Below, piece after piece: positions 17,864 to 26,513 of a stretch of 38,661 nucleotides of DNA. The stretch's first letter is position 1. Every line of letters begins with the position of its first letter. This stretch comes from Spongiibacteraceae bacterium. Its GTDB lineage: Bacteria > Pseudomonadota > Gammaproteobacteria > Pseudomonadales > PIVM01. The notes under the pieces were generated by a model, which was not told the origin of the DNA, did not search any database, and was given only the letters and a program-made list of their open reading frames with translations. Made by a program: the position numbers and the translations under genes. The stretch spans positions 1 to 38,661 of the forward strand of contig JAUXDF010000002.1 in assembly GCA_030618505.1 (NCBI GenBank), given 5' to 3'.

Positions 17864-19443
17864 TATTGCGTCCCTTCATCCAGATTAAAACTATCCACCT
17901 GATGACACTGACTGCAGCGTTTTCCAAAACTGCCTCGATGTATATCATCATCACGGTGACAATCAAAGCAGGACTGAGGTGTCTGTTTCGAGTTGTTATG
18001 GCATAGCTCGCATTGCAGGTTTTCATGTGCACCTTGTAATGCGAAGTGCGTCTGTCGACCATGATCAAACAACCACATCATCCAGTCATTGGGGTTATGG
18101 CATAGACCACAATCCTCACCCAAAGCACCTTTGTGAGCATCTTGTTGCTTGTGGCACTGCTGACAATCAGAGGGTGTTTTTTCGTAATGAGCGTTTAGAT
18201 GGCACTCCTGGCAACTCAGTTGGCGATGCATACCCACGAGCGGAAATTGGGTAATTTCATGACTGAATAAAGTCTTTTTCCAACTATCGGGAGAGTGGCA
18301 GTTGTCACACTCCTTTCCCAAGGATTGCTGATGCGGGTCAGACAATTGATGACAATCAACACATTGCTGTGAAAGTTTTTCATCTGTTTTTGTCGGACTA
18401 TGACAAGAATTACAGGCAAGATGCTTATGTTTTCCGGCCAAGGGGTATTCAGTATCGCTATTATGATCAAAGGCTGTTTTTGACCAGCTTTTGGATGAGT
18501 GGCATTGCTGACAATCCTCGCCATTGCGACCGTTGTGAATATCGCTACTTTTGTGGCAACTGAAACAATCACTGGCAAGCATATTCTCTTTGCTGACAGT
18601 TTTCTGATGGCAGGCCAGGCAAGATGTTTTCTGATGCGAGAAAAGCAATTTAAATTTAGTGTCAAGACCATGATCAAACAGACTTTTCCCCCAGTCTTTT
18701 TCAGAATGACAATTTTTACAATCACTGCCAAACCTTCCCTGATGGATATCATGTATACGATGACAGTCATTACATTGCTTGCCAATATCCTGGTACTGAC
18801 GATTGATGTGGCAGCGATTACAGGCTACATCCTGGTGTTTATGCGCCAATGGAAACTCGGTTTTATCATGGTCAAACTGCTGCTTTTTCCAGTTGTCCGT
18901 TGTATGGCAGTCTTCACACTGTTTTCCCAGTTTATTGTTATGTATGTCATTTTTTTCATGGCAATCAAAGCAGCTTCGTTGCTCTAATCTGTAGCTCTTC
19001 TTATTAGTCGAGGTATGACAAAGAACACAGGCTGTAACGCTATGTTTGCCATCCAGCGGGAAGTTTGTAAGGTGGTGATTAAAACTGTCGGTATCCAGAT
19101 TAACAATATCGTACCCTCTGCCTTTATGATCGGTATGGCAGGTTTTACATTCGGCATTTTTAATATTTTTGTTTAAACCGTGAAAACCGGCGCTACGATC
19201 AAGATCTTCAGCGATCTTATCGTGACAGTCCAAACAGAGAGAGCTTTGCTCTGCTTTGGAAAAGTCCTGATGGCATTTGTCGCAGCTCGCAGCCTCCTCC
19301 TGGTGAGATTGCGTTAAATCGCCAGGACTGAGCAATATCTGTTTTAGCGTTTGGGCCTGGGAAAAAGGTGTGCTTAATAACAAGACAAAACAAAGCAACG
19401 ATAGGAAAATAACAATAGCAGATCGATTTCTTATCAAATTCAT
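17863..19443 (-). CDS. Giant periplasmic multiheme c-type cytochrome (21 CXXCH)
   Basis: 526 residues, signal peptide cleaved near SQAQ (31). I count 21 CXXCH motifs. After an N-terminal four-heme part the protein is an array of a roughly 66-residue three-heme unit: CxxCH-x3-DIH-x4-G-x2-CxxCH-x4-W-x4-FDH-x3-T-x-F-x-L-x3-H-x4-CxxCH. There are five full units and a two-heme sixth. The cytochrome encoded downstream begins with the same FPLEGLHRQVDCQSCH block, so the two share ancestry. Spare histidines (DIH, FDH, xxH) match the heme number and suggest bis-His hemes. The start lies one base after the stop of the membrane protein gene; the stop overlaps the next start (TAATG). Inferred: first periplasmic electron carrier of the conduit. 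Confidence 0.88.
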   Translation of the reverse strand: MNLIRNRSAIVIFLSLLCFVLLLSTPFSQAQTLKQILLSPGDLTQSHQEEAASCDKCHQDFSKAEQSSLCLDCHDKIAEDLDRSAGFHGLNKNIKNAECKTCHTDHKGRGYDIVNLDTDSFNHHLTNFPLDGKHSVTACVLCHTSTNKKSYRLEQRSCFDCHEKNDIHNNKLGKQCEDCHTTDNWKKQQFDHDKTEFPLAHKHQDVACNRCHINRQYQDIGKQCNDCHRIHDIHQGRFGSDCKNCHSEKDWGKSLFDHGLDTKFKLLFSHQKTSCLACHQKTVSKENMLASDCFSCHKSSDIHNGRNGEDCQQCHSSKSWSKTAFDHNSDTEYPLAGKHKHLACNSCHSPTKTDEKLSQQCVDCHQLSDPHQQSLGKECDNCHSPDSWKKTLFSHEITQFPLVGMHRQLSCQECHLNAHYEKTPSDCQQCHKQQDAHKGALGEDCGLCHNPNDWMMWLFDHGRQTHFALQGAHENLQCELCHNNSKQTPQSCFDCHRDDDIHRGSFGKRCSQCHQVDSFNLDEGTQ

Positions 19444-19444
19444 A

Positions 19445-20296
19445 TCAATACATATGCACCACTACAATATGAACTGTTGCAGTAATAATCATCATAAAGA
19501 AAAATGGCAGATGTACGATATGCCAAATGGAGAACAGCCGATTGTAGAGTGAGAGGCCAATCATCGAACGCAAGGTTTTTAGTTCTTGCTCAAAATGTTC
19601 TGTCATCTCCGTGTAAAAAAATTGCTGTCCCCCAGCTGTTTGCACAGATGCGCCATTTAAACGCCTGAGCTCACTCAATAAACGGTGTGACAGCACATTG
19701 ACCCTGAAAACGGAACGCCAACTGTGAATCAGAGAGCTATTTTTATCAGCCACCAGATCCTCAATTTTTTGCAGATGCTGCAATAAAGCATCATCAATCA
19801 TCGCGTTTGAACTGAGTTGCTGCTTGAACTGGGCGTGCTGGGCTTGAAGTTGATCATAATTCAGTTTTTTACCGTAAAGTCCATTATGGGTGTGTCGGTA
19901 AATATAACGGCCAATCAAACCACTGAACGCCACTAACAGCATGGAGAACAATGCAACATTAGAGTTCATGGAGCCGAGACCAAAATTGCAATGAAAGAGA
20001 ATTAATGTGGGGCCCAAAATACCAAATAGCATATGGGCCTTAAACCAGTATTTAATCGGGAAAACACCACGCATCCAACGCGCTTTTTTTCGTAGCGGGT
20101 AAAGCAGCAATAAGGCCATTAAACTCACGCCGATAATACCCAGGTAATAACCCAAACCTTGTTCCGCACTAAGCCAATATTCATCACGTTGCAGCCAGCC
20201 CCAGCTTAATGCAAGCGCCAAACTGACCGAAAAAAGTAATTGGTAAATGTTTTTAGTTAATATTTCGAACATCGTTATAACCGGTGCTTCTATCAC
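19445..20296 (-). CDS. Cytochrome b-like inner-membrane protein of the multiheme operon
   Basis: 283 residues from a GTG at 20296; an in-frame ATG at 20272 (MFEILTK) is an equally possible start, and neither has a clear Shine-Dalgarno. Five hydrophobic segments lie near 12-31, 43-63, 76-98, 105-127 and 253-281, with a soluble helical domain at 130-245. Histidines fall in or next to segments three (KAHMLFG, ILFHCNF) and five (IWHIVHLP, TVHIVVVH), a pattern fitting b-type heme ligation as in ferric-reductase or di-heme quinol oxidising subunits. It is first in the operon, one base before the 21-heme cytochrome gene. Inferred: moves electrons from quinol or the divergently encoded flavoprotein to the periplasmic cytochromes. 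Family not recognised with certainty. Confidence 0.65.
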   Translation of the reverse strand: MIEAPVITMFEILTKNIYQLLFSVSLALALSWGWLQRDEYWLSAEQGLGYYLGIIGVSLMALLLLYPLRKKARWMRGVFPIKYWFKAHMLFGILGPTLILFHCNFGLGSMNSNVALFSMLLVAFSGLIGRYIYRHTHNGLYGKKLNYDQLQAQHAQFKQQLSSNAMIDDALLQHLQKIEDLVADKNSSLIHSWRSVFRVNVLSHRLLSELRRLNGASVQTAGGQQFFYTEMTEHFEQELKTLRSMIGLSLYNRLFSIWHIVHLPFFFMMIITATVHIVVVHMY

Positions 20297-20360
20297 ATGC
20301 GAAATATACGAATAAGATCTTTTAAAACCACCACTCGCAAGTGAATTGTATCAATTAAAG

Positions 20361-20377
20361 ATTAAGATAAACTTAAG
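20361..20377 (-). promoter_or_regulatory. Direct-repeat box (PmrA/PhoB-like) before the multiheme operon
   Basis: Read on the minus strand: CTTAAG-TTTAT-CTTAAT, two hexamers separated by 5 bp, as in PmrA-type boxes of OmpR-family regulators. Ten bases further on lies TACAAT (20350-20345), a fair -10. That spacing is the one used when such a box replaces the -35. The 258-bp divergent region also serves the flavoprotein gene. The binding protein is not known. Confidence 0.35.
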
Positions 20378-20554
20378 CATAGCCTGTTTTCCCTTCACAC
20401 TGTCGGGCAGATCTCACATTACGCAGAGAAGCTCTATGTTTTGGTGACCGGTGTTCTAAAATTTATACCCGGCAGTAGCCTTGTTTATCTCGCATGCTAA
20501 AGTGTTAATAACAATCGATTTCTTATAACGACCAGAAAACAGATAGGTAGATTG

Positions 20555-21868
20555 ATGGGCAGTAGCGCAGCAACAATGATTTATATCGTACCGATGATAT
20601 TGATTATTTCGATCTATCTGTTCCGGCAACACAAACATCACCAAAGCAGCATTAGCGTTAAACAGGCCGCCACCAGTAGTGGCTTGACCGAACCCGCATC
20701 ACTTCACCCGCTGATAGACCCCGAGCGCTGCATAGGCTGCGGCTCCTGTGTGGATGCCTGTCCCGAAAAACAAGTACTCGGTCTCATTAACAACAAAGCT
20801 GAACTGATCGCCCCGGCCAACTGCATTGGCCACGGTGCCTGTAAGCTCGCTTGCCCAGAGGCTGCTATTTCCTTGGTATTTGGCACCGAACAACGTGGAG
20901 TTGATATTCCTGAACTATCAAAAGATTTTCAAACCAGCGTAAAAGGCGTTTACATCGCTGGTGAATTAGGCGGTATGGGGTTAATTCGCAATGCCATTGA
21001 GCAAGGTCGCCAGGCAATTGAGTCGATTAAGAAACAGGAATTAAAGGCGACTGCAGGTAATAATGAGGTGCTTGATGTATTAATCGTTGGTGCTGGACCC
21101 GCCGGCATCTCGGCATCGCTTTGTGCGCTGGAAAACAAGATGACATTTTGCACCATCGAACAGGACAGTCTAGGCGGGACAGTGTCACATTATCCACGTG
21201 GAAAGCTGGTGATGACGGCCCCGGCCAAACTGCCGCTAGTGGGAAAAATGAATTTCTCAGAAGTGAGCAAAGAGAAGTTAATCGAATTTTGGCAGGGTGT
21301 AGAGCAGCAATATCCCCTTGCCATCCACTACCAGGAGCGCCTGGAAGATATTAGCAAGCAAGGCGAGCTGCTGGATATTCAGACTAGCAAAGGCTGCTAT
21401 CGTGCTCGTAGTGTTTTATTGGCCATTGGCCGAAGGGGAACACCGAGAAAGTTAGGGGTGCCGGGTGAGGGCCTGGAGAAAGTCGTCTATCGTATGATTG
21501 ATCCTGAGCAGTATAGAGAGAAGCATGTCTTAGTGGTCGGTGGCGGTGATAGTGCTCTGGAGGCCGCTCATGAGATAGCCAAACAAACTGGAGGGCATGT
21601 TGTTCTATCCTATCGTGGCGCTAGCTTTAGTCGTGCAAAGGAGAAAAATCGACAGAAGATAGAGGCCGCCGAGCGCTCAGGAACATTAACAGTCCATTTA
21701 GAATCTAACGTGAAGAATATAGATGAAAAGCAGGTGGTTATTGAAACCTCTAGCGGTTTTGAAACCATAGAAAACGATGCGATTATTGTCTGCGCTGGCG
21801 GTGTACTACCAACGCCGATGCTAAAGAAAATCGGTATCGGCATTGTGACCAAATATGGTGAGGTTTAA
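20555..21868 (+). CDS. Membrane-anchored [4Fe-4S] ferredoxin / thioredoxin-reductase-like flavoprotein
   Basis: 437 residues. One N-terminal membrane segment (8-23) is followed by a two-cluster ferredoxin domain. Cluster one is CIGCGSCVDACP (C59, C62, C65, C69). Cluster two is CIGHGACKLACP (C90, C96, C100), with H93 where the second Cys would be. A linker (GVYIAGELGGMGLIRNAIEQG) leads to a two-dinucleotide-domain flavoprotein: FAD motif GAGPAG (179-184) and NAD(P)H motif GGGDSA (329-334). The redox-active CxxC of thioredoxin reductase is absent, so electrons probably pass between flavin and clusters. Start: ATG 20555, with AGGT about 8 bp upstream; a TTG at 20552 is in frame. It is divergent from the multiheme operon and probably feeds it from NAD(P)H; this is inference. 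Confidence 0.82.
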   Translation: MGSSAATMIYIVPMILIISIYLFRQHKHHQSSISVKQAATSSGLTEPASLHPLIDPERCIGCGSCVDACPEKQVLGLINNKAELIAPANCIGHGACKLACPEAAISLVFGTEQRGVDIPELSKDFQTSVKGVYIAGELGGMGLIRNAIEQGRQAIESIKKQELKATAGNNEVLDVLIVGAGPAGISASLCALENKMTFCTIEQDSLGGTVSHYPRGKLVMTAPAKLPLVGKMNFSEVSKEKLIEFWQGVEQQYPLAIHYQERLEDISKQGELLDIQTSKGCYRARSVLLAIGRRGTPRKLGVPGEGLEKVVYRMIDPEQYREKHVLVVGGGDSALEAAHEIAKQTGGHVVLSYRGASFSRAKEKNRQKIEAAERSGTLTVHLESNVKNIDEKQVVIETSSGFETIENDAIIVCAGGVLPTPMLKKIGIGIVTKYGEV

Positions 21869-21870
21869 TT

Positions 21871-23880
21871 TTGGTGGATAAGCGCACTACATATATCCAA
21901 TGTTTTACCGCACTGGGAGGCTACAGGAAGGTATGCGTTCATTTTCTCTGGGCTCTATTGATACTGATCGGTCTAACAACTCCCTGTACAGGAGCAGAAA
22001 ATAAAACTGTACTGGCGCCACACATTAAGCGCTTAATACTTACTGAACAGTATCAACAACTTGAACCTGAACTACGCAAGTTAGCTATGCAAGGTAACGC
22101 TGAAGGACAGTATCAACTGGGGATACTTTATCTCCACGGTAATGCGGTAAAGGAAAACCATCAAATGGCGCTTTACTGGTTTGAAAAGTCGGCCAGACAG
22201 CATCATACAAAAGCACAATTTAACAGTGCCATGCTGTTAGTAGGCGAAAAAAGAAACCGGCAAAAGGCCATTATTTATTTACAATCGGCTGCCGCTAGCG
22301 ACCACAAAATGGCTGAAATGCACCTAAAAGATTTGACTCAGGGCTCTGAAAAAAATAAAGAGATGGACCAGTCAACACTCAATAGCCGCTTGATTTATGC
22401 AGCAAAAAAAGGCGATAGCGAGGAGATAAGTTCATGGATAAATGCCGGTGCCGATCCCAACAGCACCGACAGCGACGGCAGGACAGCACTGATACTCGCT
22501 GTGGAAAATGGCAATATTGCCGCCCCAACGGTATTGCTCAATGCTGGTGCGAATATGCTAGTGACAGATCCCACGGGAAATACAGCCCTTCATTTCGCCG
22601 TTATTACGCATAATCGTAAAATAGTAAAACCTCTTGCTGCAAGCGGCAATTTGGAACAAAAAAACCAACAGGGACTGACTGCTCTTCTATTAGCCATTGA
22701 GTTAAACGATGCCAATTTGGTGGCTGAATTGCTATTGCATGGTTCCAATGCCAATGCGGTAAACAGCAATAGCGCAAGTGCCCTGGATAATGCACAAAGG
22801 AAATCGAATAAAACGATTATTGATTTACTTAAACAATACGGAGCCAGATCAGCCACAACGGAAAAAAAGGAGTTGACCCGTCGCTTGGCCGCCATTCAAG
22901 CACAGCTAAAACAGCCACAATTTAAAGACTGGGATGAGTTAATGCTAGCAGCCAGCATGGGTGATTATGAAATGGTTGACTGGTTACTAATAGAGGATTC
23001 ACCGGATAAAAACAGTTATAAGACTGGCAAAGCAATCGCTCAGTCAGTTATCTCAAACGACAAAAAGACCACTGAGCTATTGTTAAATCATTTGCAAGAA
23101 AAAAGTATCGCTAATGCCGATATTCGAGAGATTATTGATCTTGCCATTGAGCATTATGACCTGGGGCGGTTTTCTCATTTGTATCAACATCCTTTATTGC
23201 ATGAGGCAAAAAACCTGTCCGCCGGAAAACTGTTAAGACAGTCGATTACTGAGGGGAAGCCAGACACTGCAATCTATCTTATTCAGCAAGGCGGCAAACT
23301 TAACTATGTATCAGAAAATGGTGAATCACATTTAATAACTGCATCAAAAAGAGGCCAGACCGCTGTGATCGAAAAGCTTTTAGCCACCGGTGTCGCGGTT
23401 GATGATAAAGATCAGCTAGGAAGAACTGCGCTATGGCACAGCGCTTATGCGGGGCATCACCAAACGGCTAAATTGCTAATCTCTAACGGTGCTGACCTTG
23501 ATCTAAGCGATCAGCAAGGACGGACAGTTTTGATGATGGCAGTGCTCAACAATGACGACAAATTAGTAGACCTACTGCTGCGCTCAGGCGCTAGCCTGGA
23601 TAAAGTTAGCAAGAGTGGAAATACGCCGTTACATATCGCAGCTAAAAAAACCTCTCCCCAAATCATCACCCTCCTGTTAGAAAAGAAGGCTAATTTATCA
23701 CTTCGTAACAGCAACAGCCTGACGCCATTAATGATCGCTGCACAAGCAGGTAATGAGCCGGCAGTGAAGCTATTATTGATTGCAGGTGCTGACCCAGACA
23801 GAAAAAATCAGAATGGTCACTCAGCCATCGACATAGCAAACAAGCAGAAAGTAGTTACTCTATTGAAAGAATACCAGTAG
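21871..23880 (+). CDS. Exported Sel1/ankyrin repeat protein
   Basis: About 669 residues. The frame opens at TTG 21871 (GTG 21874 is an alternative), with GAGG upstream, two bases after the flavoprotein stop, so the two are surely co-transcribed. A hydrophobic segment (about 24-42, FLWALLILIGLTTPCTGAE) looks like a signal peptide. Residues 64-145 hold Sel1-type repeats (GQYQLGILYLHGNAVKENHQMALYWFEKSA). Ankyrin repeats follow in two blocks, about 168-325 and 478-669 (GRTALILAVENGN, GNTPLHIAAKK), joined by a less clear helical stretch. Such repeats bind proteins. In this position it is a candidate periplasmic scaffold or assembly factor for the electron-transfer system; that is inference. Confidence 0.8.
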   Translation: MVDKRTTYIQCFTALGGYRKVCVHFLWALLILIGLTTPCTGAENKTVLAPHIKRLILTEQYQQLEPELRKLAMQGNAEGQYQLGILYLHGNAVKENHQMALYWFEKSARQHHTKAQFNSAMLLVGEKRNRQKAIIYLQSAAASDHKMAEMHLKDLTQGSEKNKEMDQSTLNSRLIYAAKKGDSEEISSWINAGADPNSTDSDGRTALILAVENGNIAAPTVLLNAGANMLVTDPTGNTALHFAVITHNRKIVKPLAASGNLEQKNQQGLTALLLAIELNDANLVAELLLHGSNANAVNSNSASALDNAQRKSNKTIIDLLKQYGARSATTEKKELTRRLAAIQAQLKQPQFKDWDELMLAASMGDYEMVDWLLIEDSPDKNSYKTGKAIAQSVISNDKKTTELLLNHLQEKSIANADIREIIDLAIEHYDLGRFSHLYQHPLLHEAKNLSAGKLLRQSITEGKPDTAIYLIQQGGKLNYVSENGESHLITASKRGQTAVIEKLLATGVAVDDKDQLGRTALWHSAYAGHHQTAKLLISNGADLDLSDQQGRTVLMMAVLNNDDKLVDLLLRSGASLDKVSKSGNTPLHIAAKKTSPQIITLLLEKKANLSLRNSNSLTPLMIAAQAGNEPAVKLLLIAGADPDRKNQNGHSAIDIANKQKVVTLLKEYQ

Positions 23881-24096
23881 CTTTATTTGAGGGGAAATTA
23901 CAGTAATTTTTCTTGGCATAGCAAACTCCTTTTGCGTTAAGCCTGTGTTATTTTTAAACTTTTAATTGTAAAATTATCGTTACGCCCCGCTCATTCATCC
24001 CTTTAATTCACAGCCAGCTCTTTAATAGAACATTGGACACTAACGCACAAGATCTAAATAACGACCAACGCGTTCACATCAAAATGCGAAAATACT

Positions 24097-25959
24097 CTAT
24101 ACCTTAAATGAGCCCATTAAACCTTCCAGCTCAGTAGACAAGTGTTCCAGATCGCCAGCAGCAGACATCAAACTCGTCATCGTCGTTGAGCTACTGTCCG
24201 CCAGGCTATAGATATTGGATATGCTCTTATTAATATCAGCTGTCACGAGCGATTGCTCTTCAGATGCACTAGCGACCTGAAAATTAAGACTCGTGATAGC
24301 TTTCACACCCTCGTTAATACTACTTAATGCTTCGGTTCCCTTTGACGCTTCATCCACACCTTCTTGTGCTTTTGCACTGCAATTGTCCATTGACTTAACC
24401 GCAGAGCTTGCACGCCCCTGAAGCGTTTCAATCATAGACTGAATCTCCTCTGTCGACTCCTGGGTGCGCGCAGCCAGCGCTCTCACCTCATCAGCAACAA
24501 CAGCGAAGCCTCGACCTTGCTCTCCTGCACGAGCCGCCTCAATCGCAGCGTTAAGTGCAAGCAAATTAGTTTGTTCGGCGATACCACGAATAACATCCAG
24601 TATTGTCCCAATATTTTCGCTATCCTCTTTAAGCTCAGTAATAACAACGGTTGTCTGCTGCATAGAAGACATTAGTGCATTAATAGTGCTGCGTGTATTG
24701 GTAACAATTTGCATGCCACTTTCCGTATCGTTTTCAGCAGACTGGACAGTGTCTGTGGCTTGAACAGCAGACTGGGCTATTTCCCTGGATGATGTTTCCA
24801 TTTGAGCAATGGCATCGGCAACCTGAGTCAACTCACCTTTCTGTGACTCTACACCTTGTTGCGTTTGTCCACTCAACTGCAACAAGTTATGGGATGCTCT
24901 AGAAACCTCAGCCGAGGATTCACCAATACGGGTAAGCAGACCATGAATAGACTCTTGCATTACCCGCATGGCTTCCTGCAGCTGACCAATCTCATCGCCA
25001 TTGCCTTTAGGAATCGCTTGAGTCAAATCCCCGCTGGCAATATTCGATAGTTGATTAGCGCAATCCTGCAAGGGTAAAAGTTTTTTCCTTAGATAAAACG
25101 GTATAACAAGAGCAAAAATGATGACGACCGAACCCGTAACAAGATAGGACGTCAATTTCAATTGCTGTTGAGTAGCGTAGCTTTCAGATATATCGCTTGC
25201 GGTAATCAGATGTGAAATCACCGACCCATCGCTTGATTTAATGGCAGTATTGCTTACGCTGTAAGTCATATCTTTTAGCATCATGTAACTTAACGCAGGA
25301 GACTGTATTGACAAGCCCGCTACCGACAATGACTCGAGCAAGGCCTGATCAGTGGCATACTCAATGCCATTTTTGCTCAAAACAGCTATATCCGCTCCGT
25401 CACTTAACTTAAAATCAGTCAAAACACTATCAAGCTCCAAGGCATAGATCCCAACTCCAACGGGCTTTCCTCGGCTATGCAAAGGAAATGCAATCGCTGC
25501 TACGAGTTTGCCGTCATAATCACGCGCAATTCCACGTTTTATTTTTCCATCGACGAGCGCGCTTTTTGCCAGTTTAAATGACGTTAAGCCTGAGTAGGAG
25601 GAAGGTGCTGAATAAAGCACTGCTCCCCCCAGGTTAACCAGTTGAATTCGATCTAAAATATTTGAACTACTCAATAGATTAAATGTGGTTTTAGCAGCAT
25701 CAGCAAGGGTGACTTTATCCCCAGATTGTAGCGCTTTACGTGTCACTCGGTCTCTTACCAGAGTTGACGTATTGGCTTCCATGCGCTCAAATTGAGCCGA
25801 TAGGGTTTTTTCCCATAATACAGACTTCCCCCTACTGACAGCATCTGCAAACCTACCCTCAACTTGTTGCATCAACAAATACTGCGAACCCAGCAAAATA
25901 CTAACCAGCAACAACGTACTGCCGAGAATAGCGATCGCGATCCGAGTTCGTAGCATCAT
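24097..25959 (-). CDS. Methyl-accepting chemotaxis protein with periplasmic Cache-like sensor
   Basis: 620 residues. TM1 (about 7-29), a periplasmic sensor of some 235 residues (IQLVNLGGAVLYSAPSS, LVAAIAFPLHSRGKPVGVGIYALELD) resembling a double Cache domain, TM2 (about 272-292), HAMP (about 295-345; LPLQDCANQLSNIASGDLTQ) and a cytoplasmic signalling hairpin. The tip is EQTNLLALNAAIEAARAGEQ, the CheA/CheW-binding core. No C-terminal CheR-tethering pentapeptide. The ligand is unknown. It ends convergently with the ankyrin gene; the rhodanese gene lies 22 bp upstream on the same strand and may be co-transcribed. Start ATG at 25959. Confidence 0.92.
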   Translation of the reverse strand: MMLRTRIAIAILGSTLLLVSILLGSQYLLMQQVEGRFADAVSRGKSVLWEKTLSAQFERMEANTSTLVRDRVTRKALQSGDKVTLADAAKTTFNLLSSSNILDRIQLVNLGGAVLYSAPSSYSGLTSFKLAKSALVDGKIKRGIARDYDGKLVAAIAFPLHSRGKPVGVGIYALELDSVLTDFKLSDGADIAVLSKNGIEYATDQALLESLSVAGLSIQSPALSYMMLKDMTYSVSNTAIKSSDGSVISHLITASDISESYATQQQLKLTSYLVTGSVVIIFALVIPFYLRKKLLPLQDCANQLSNIASGDLTQAIPKGNGDEIGQLQEAMRVMQESIHGLLTRIGESSAEVSRASHNLLQLSGQTQQGVESQKGELTQVADAIAQMETSSREIAQSAVQATDTVQSAENDTESGMQIVTNTRSTINALMSSMQQTTVVITELKEDSENIGTILDVIRGIAEQTNLLALNAAIEAARAGEQGRGFAVVADEVRALAARTQESTEEIQSMIETLQGRASSAVKSMDNCSAKAQEGVDEASKGTEALSSINEGVKAITSLNFQVASASEEQSLVTADINKSISNIYSLADSSSTTMTSLMSAAGDLEHLSTELEGLMGSFKV

Positions 25960-25981
25960 ATCTTTCTCAATTAATTATCAT

Positions 25982-26398
25982 TTATTCAACAGGGTAAGAG
26001 GCTGCCTTCCAGGCAGGAAAACCATCGCGATAATAATAGACCTTTGAGAACCCCCAACTAACAGCCTGCGCAGTAGCCTTGGAACTTCTCATACAACTCT
26101 CGCCATTACAGTACAATACAAACCTCTCATCTTTTTTGACTTCAGCACTAAGAGAGCTTTCGCTAAAGATCTTCTTTAATTCAATGTGAATGGCATCTGG
26201 CACGCGTCCTGCCTCCCAATCCTTATCCTTTCTCACATCCACAAAAGCAACACCCTCATCGAAAAGCGCTTTCGCCTGAGAGGTATCAACCGTCGTGGCT
26301 CCCTCTATACTCTTTGGTGACTTTTCATCTCCCGCCCATGCGGCGCAAGCGAACAACAGACCTGCAAATGCCAAAAAAATTCGTGATTCTATTTTCAT
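25982..26398 (-). CDS. Exported single-domain rhodanese
   Basis: 138 residues: signal peptide (1-22, cleavage near AWAG) and one rhodanese domain (VDTSQAKALFDEGVAFVDVRKDKDW...). The active loop is YCNGESCMRSSKA, with C97 the likely persulfide-bearing residue and C102 a second cysteine in the same loop; this longer loop is known in periplasmic rhodaneses. It would carry sulfane sulfur or act in thiol redox chemistry in the periplasm. Shine-Dalgarno AAAGG 8 bp before ATG. It lies 22 bp before the chemoreceptor gene on the same strand, so a shared transcript is likely. Confidence 0.88.
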   Translation of the reverse strand: MKIESRIFLAFAGLLFACAAWAGDEKSPKSIEGATTVDTSQAKALFDEGVAFVDVRKDKDWEAGRVPDAIHIELKKIFSESSLSAEVKKDERFVLYCNGESCMRSSKATAQAVSWGFSKVYYYRDGFPAWKAASYPVE

Positions 26399-26513
26399 CT
26401 TTTTTACCTTTAAATTCTGATAATAATGATTTTCTTTTACAGTATAGATAACATCCAGGTTTTATGTACTCAATTTGAAGCCTACTATTAACACTGAGTC
26501 GCCGGATTGAAGC

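Noticed and set aside
16271..18987. Long plus-strand open frames opposite the cytochrome genes, some strongly hydrophobic
   Set aside because: They are antisense shadows of the repetitive CXXCH coding sequence; the minus-strand frames have signal peptides, conserved motifs and coupled starts.
20341..20354. FNR or CRP site (GTGAA-TTGT-ATCAA) before the multiheme operon
   Set aside because: One half-site is poor for either consensus and it overlaps the proposed -10; noted only as a possible site within the divergent region.
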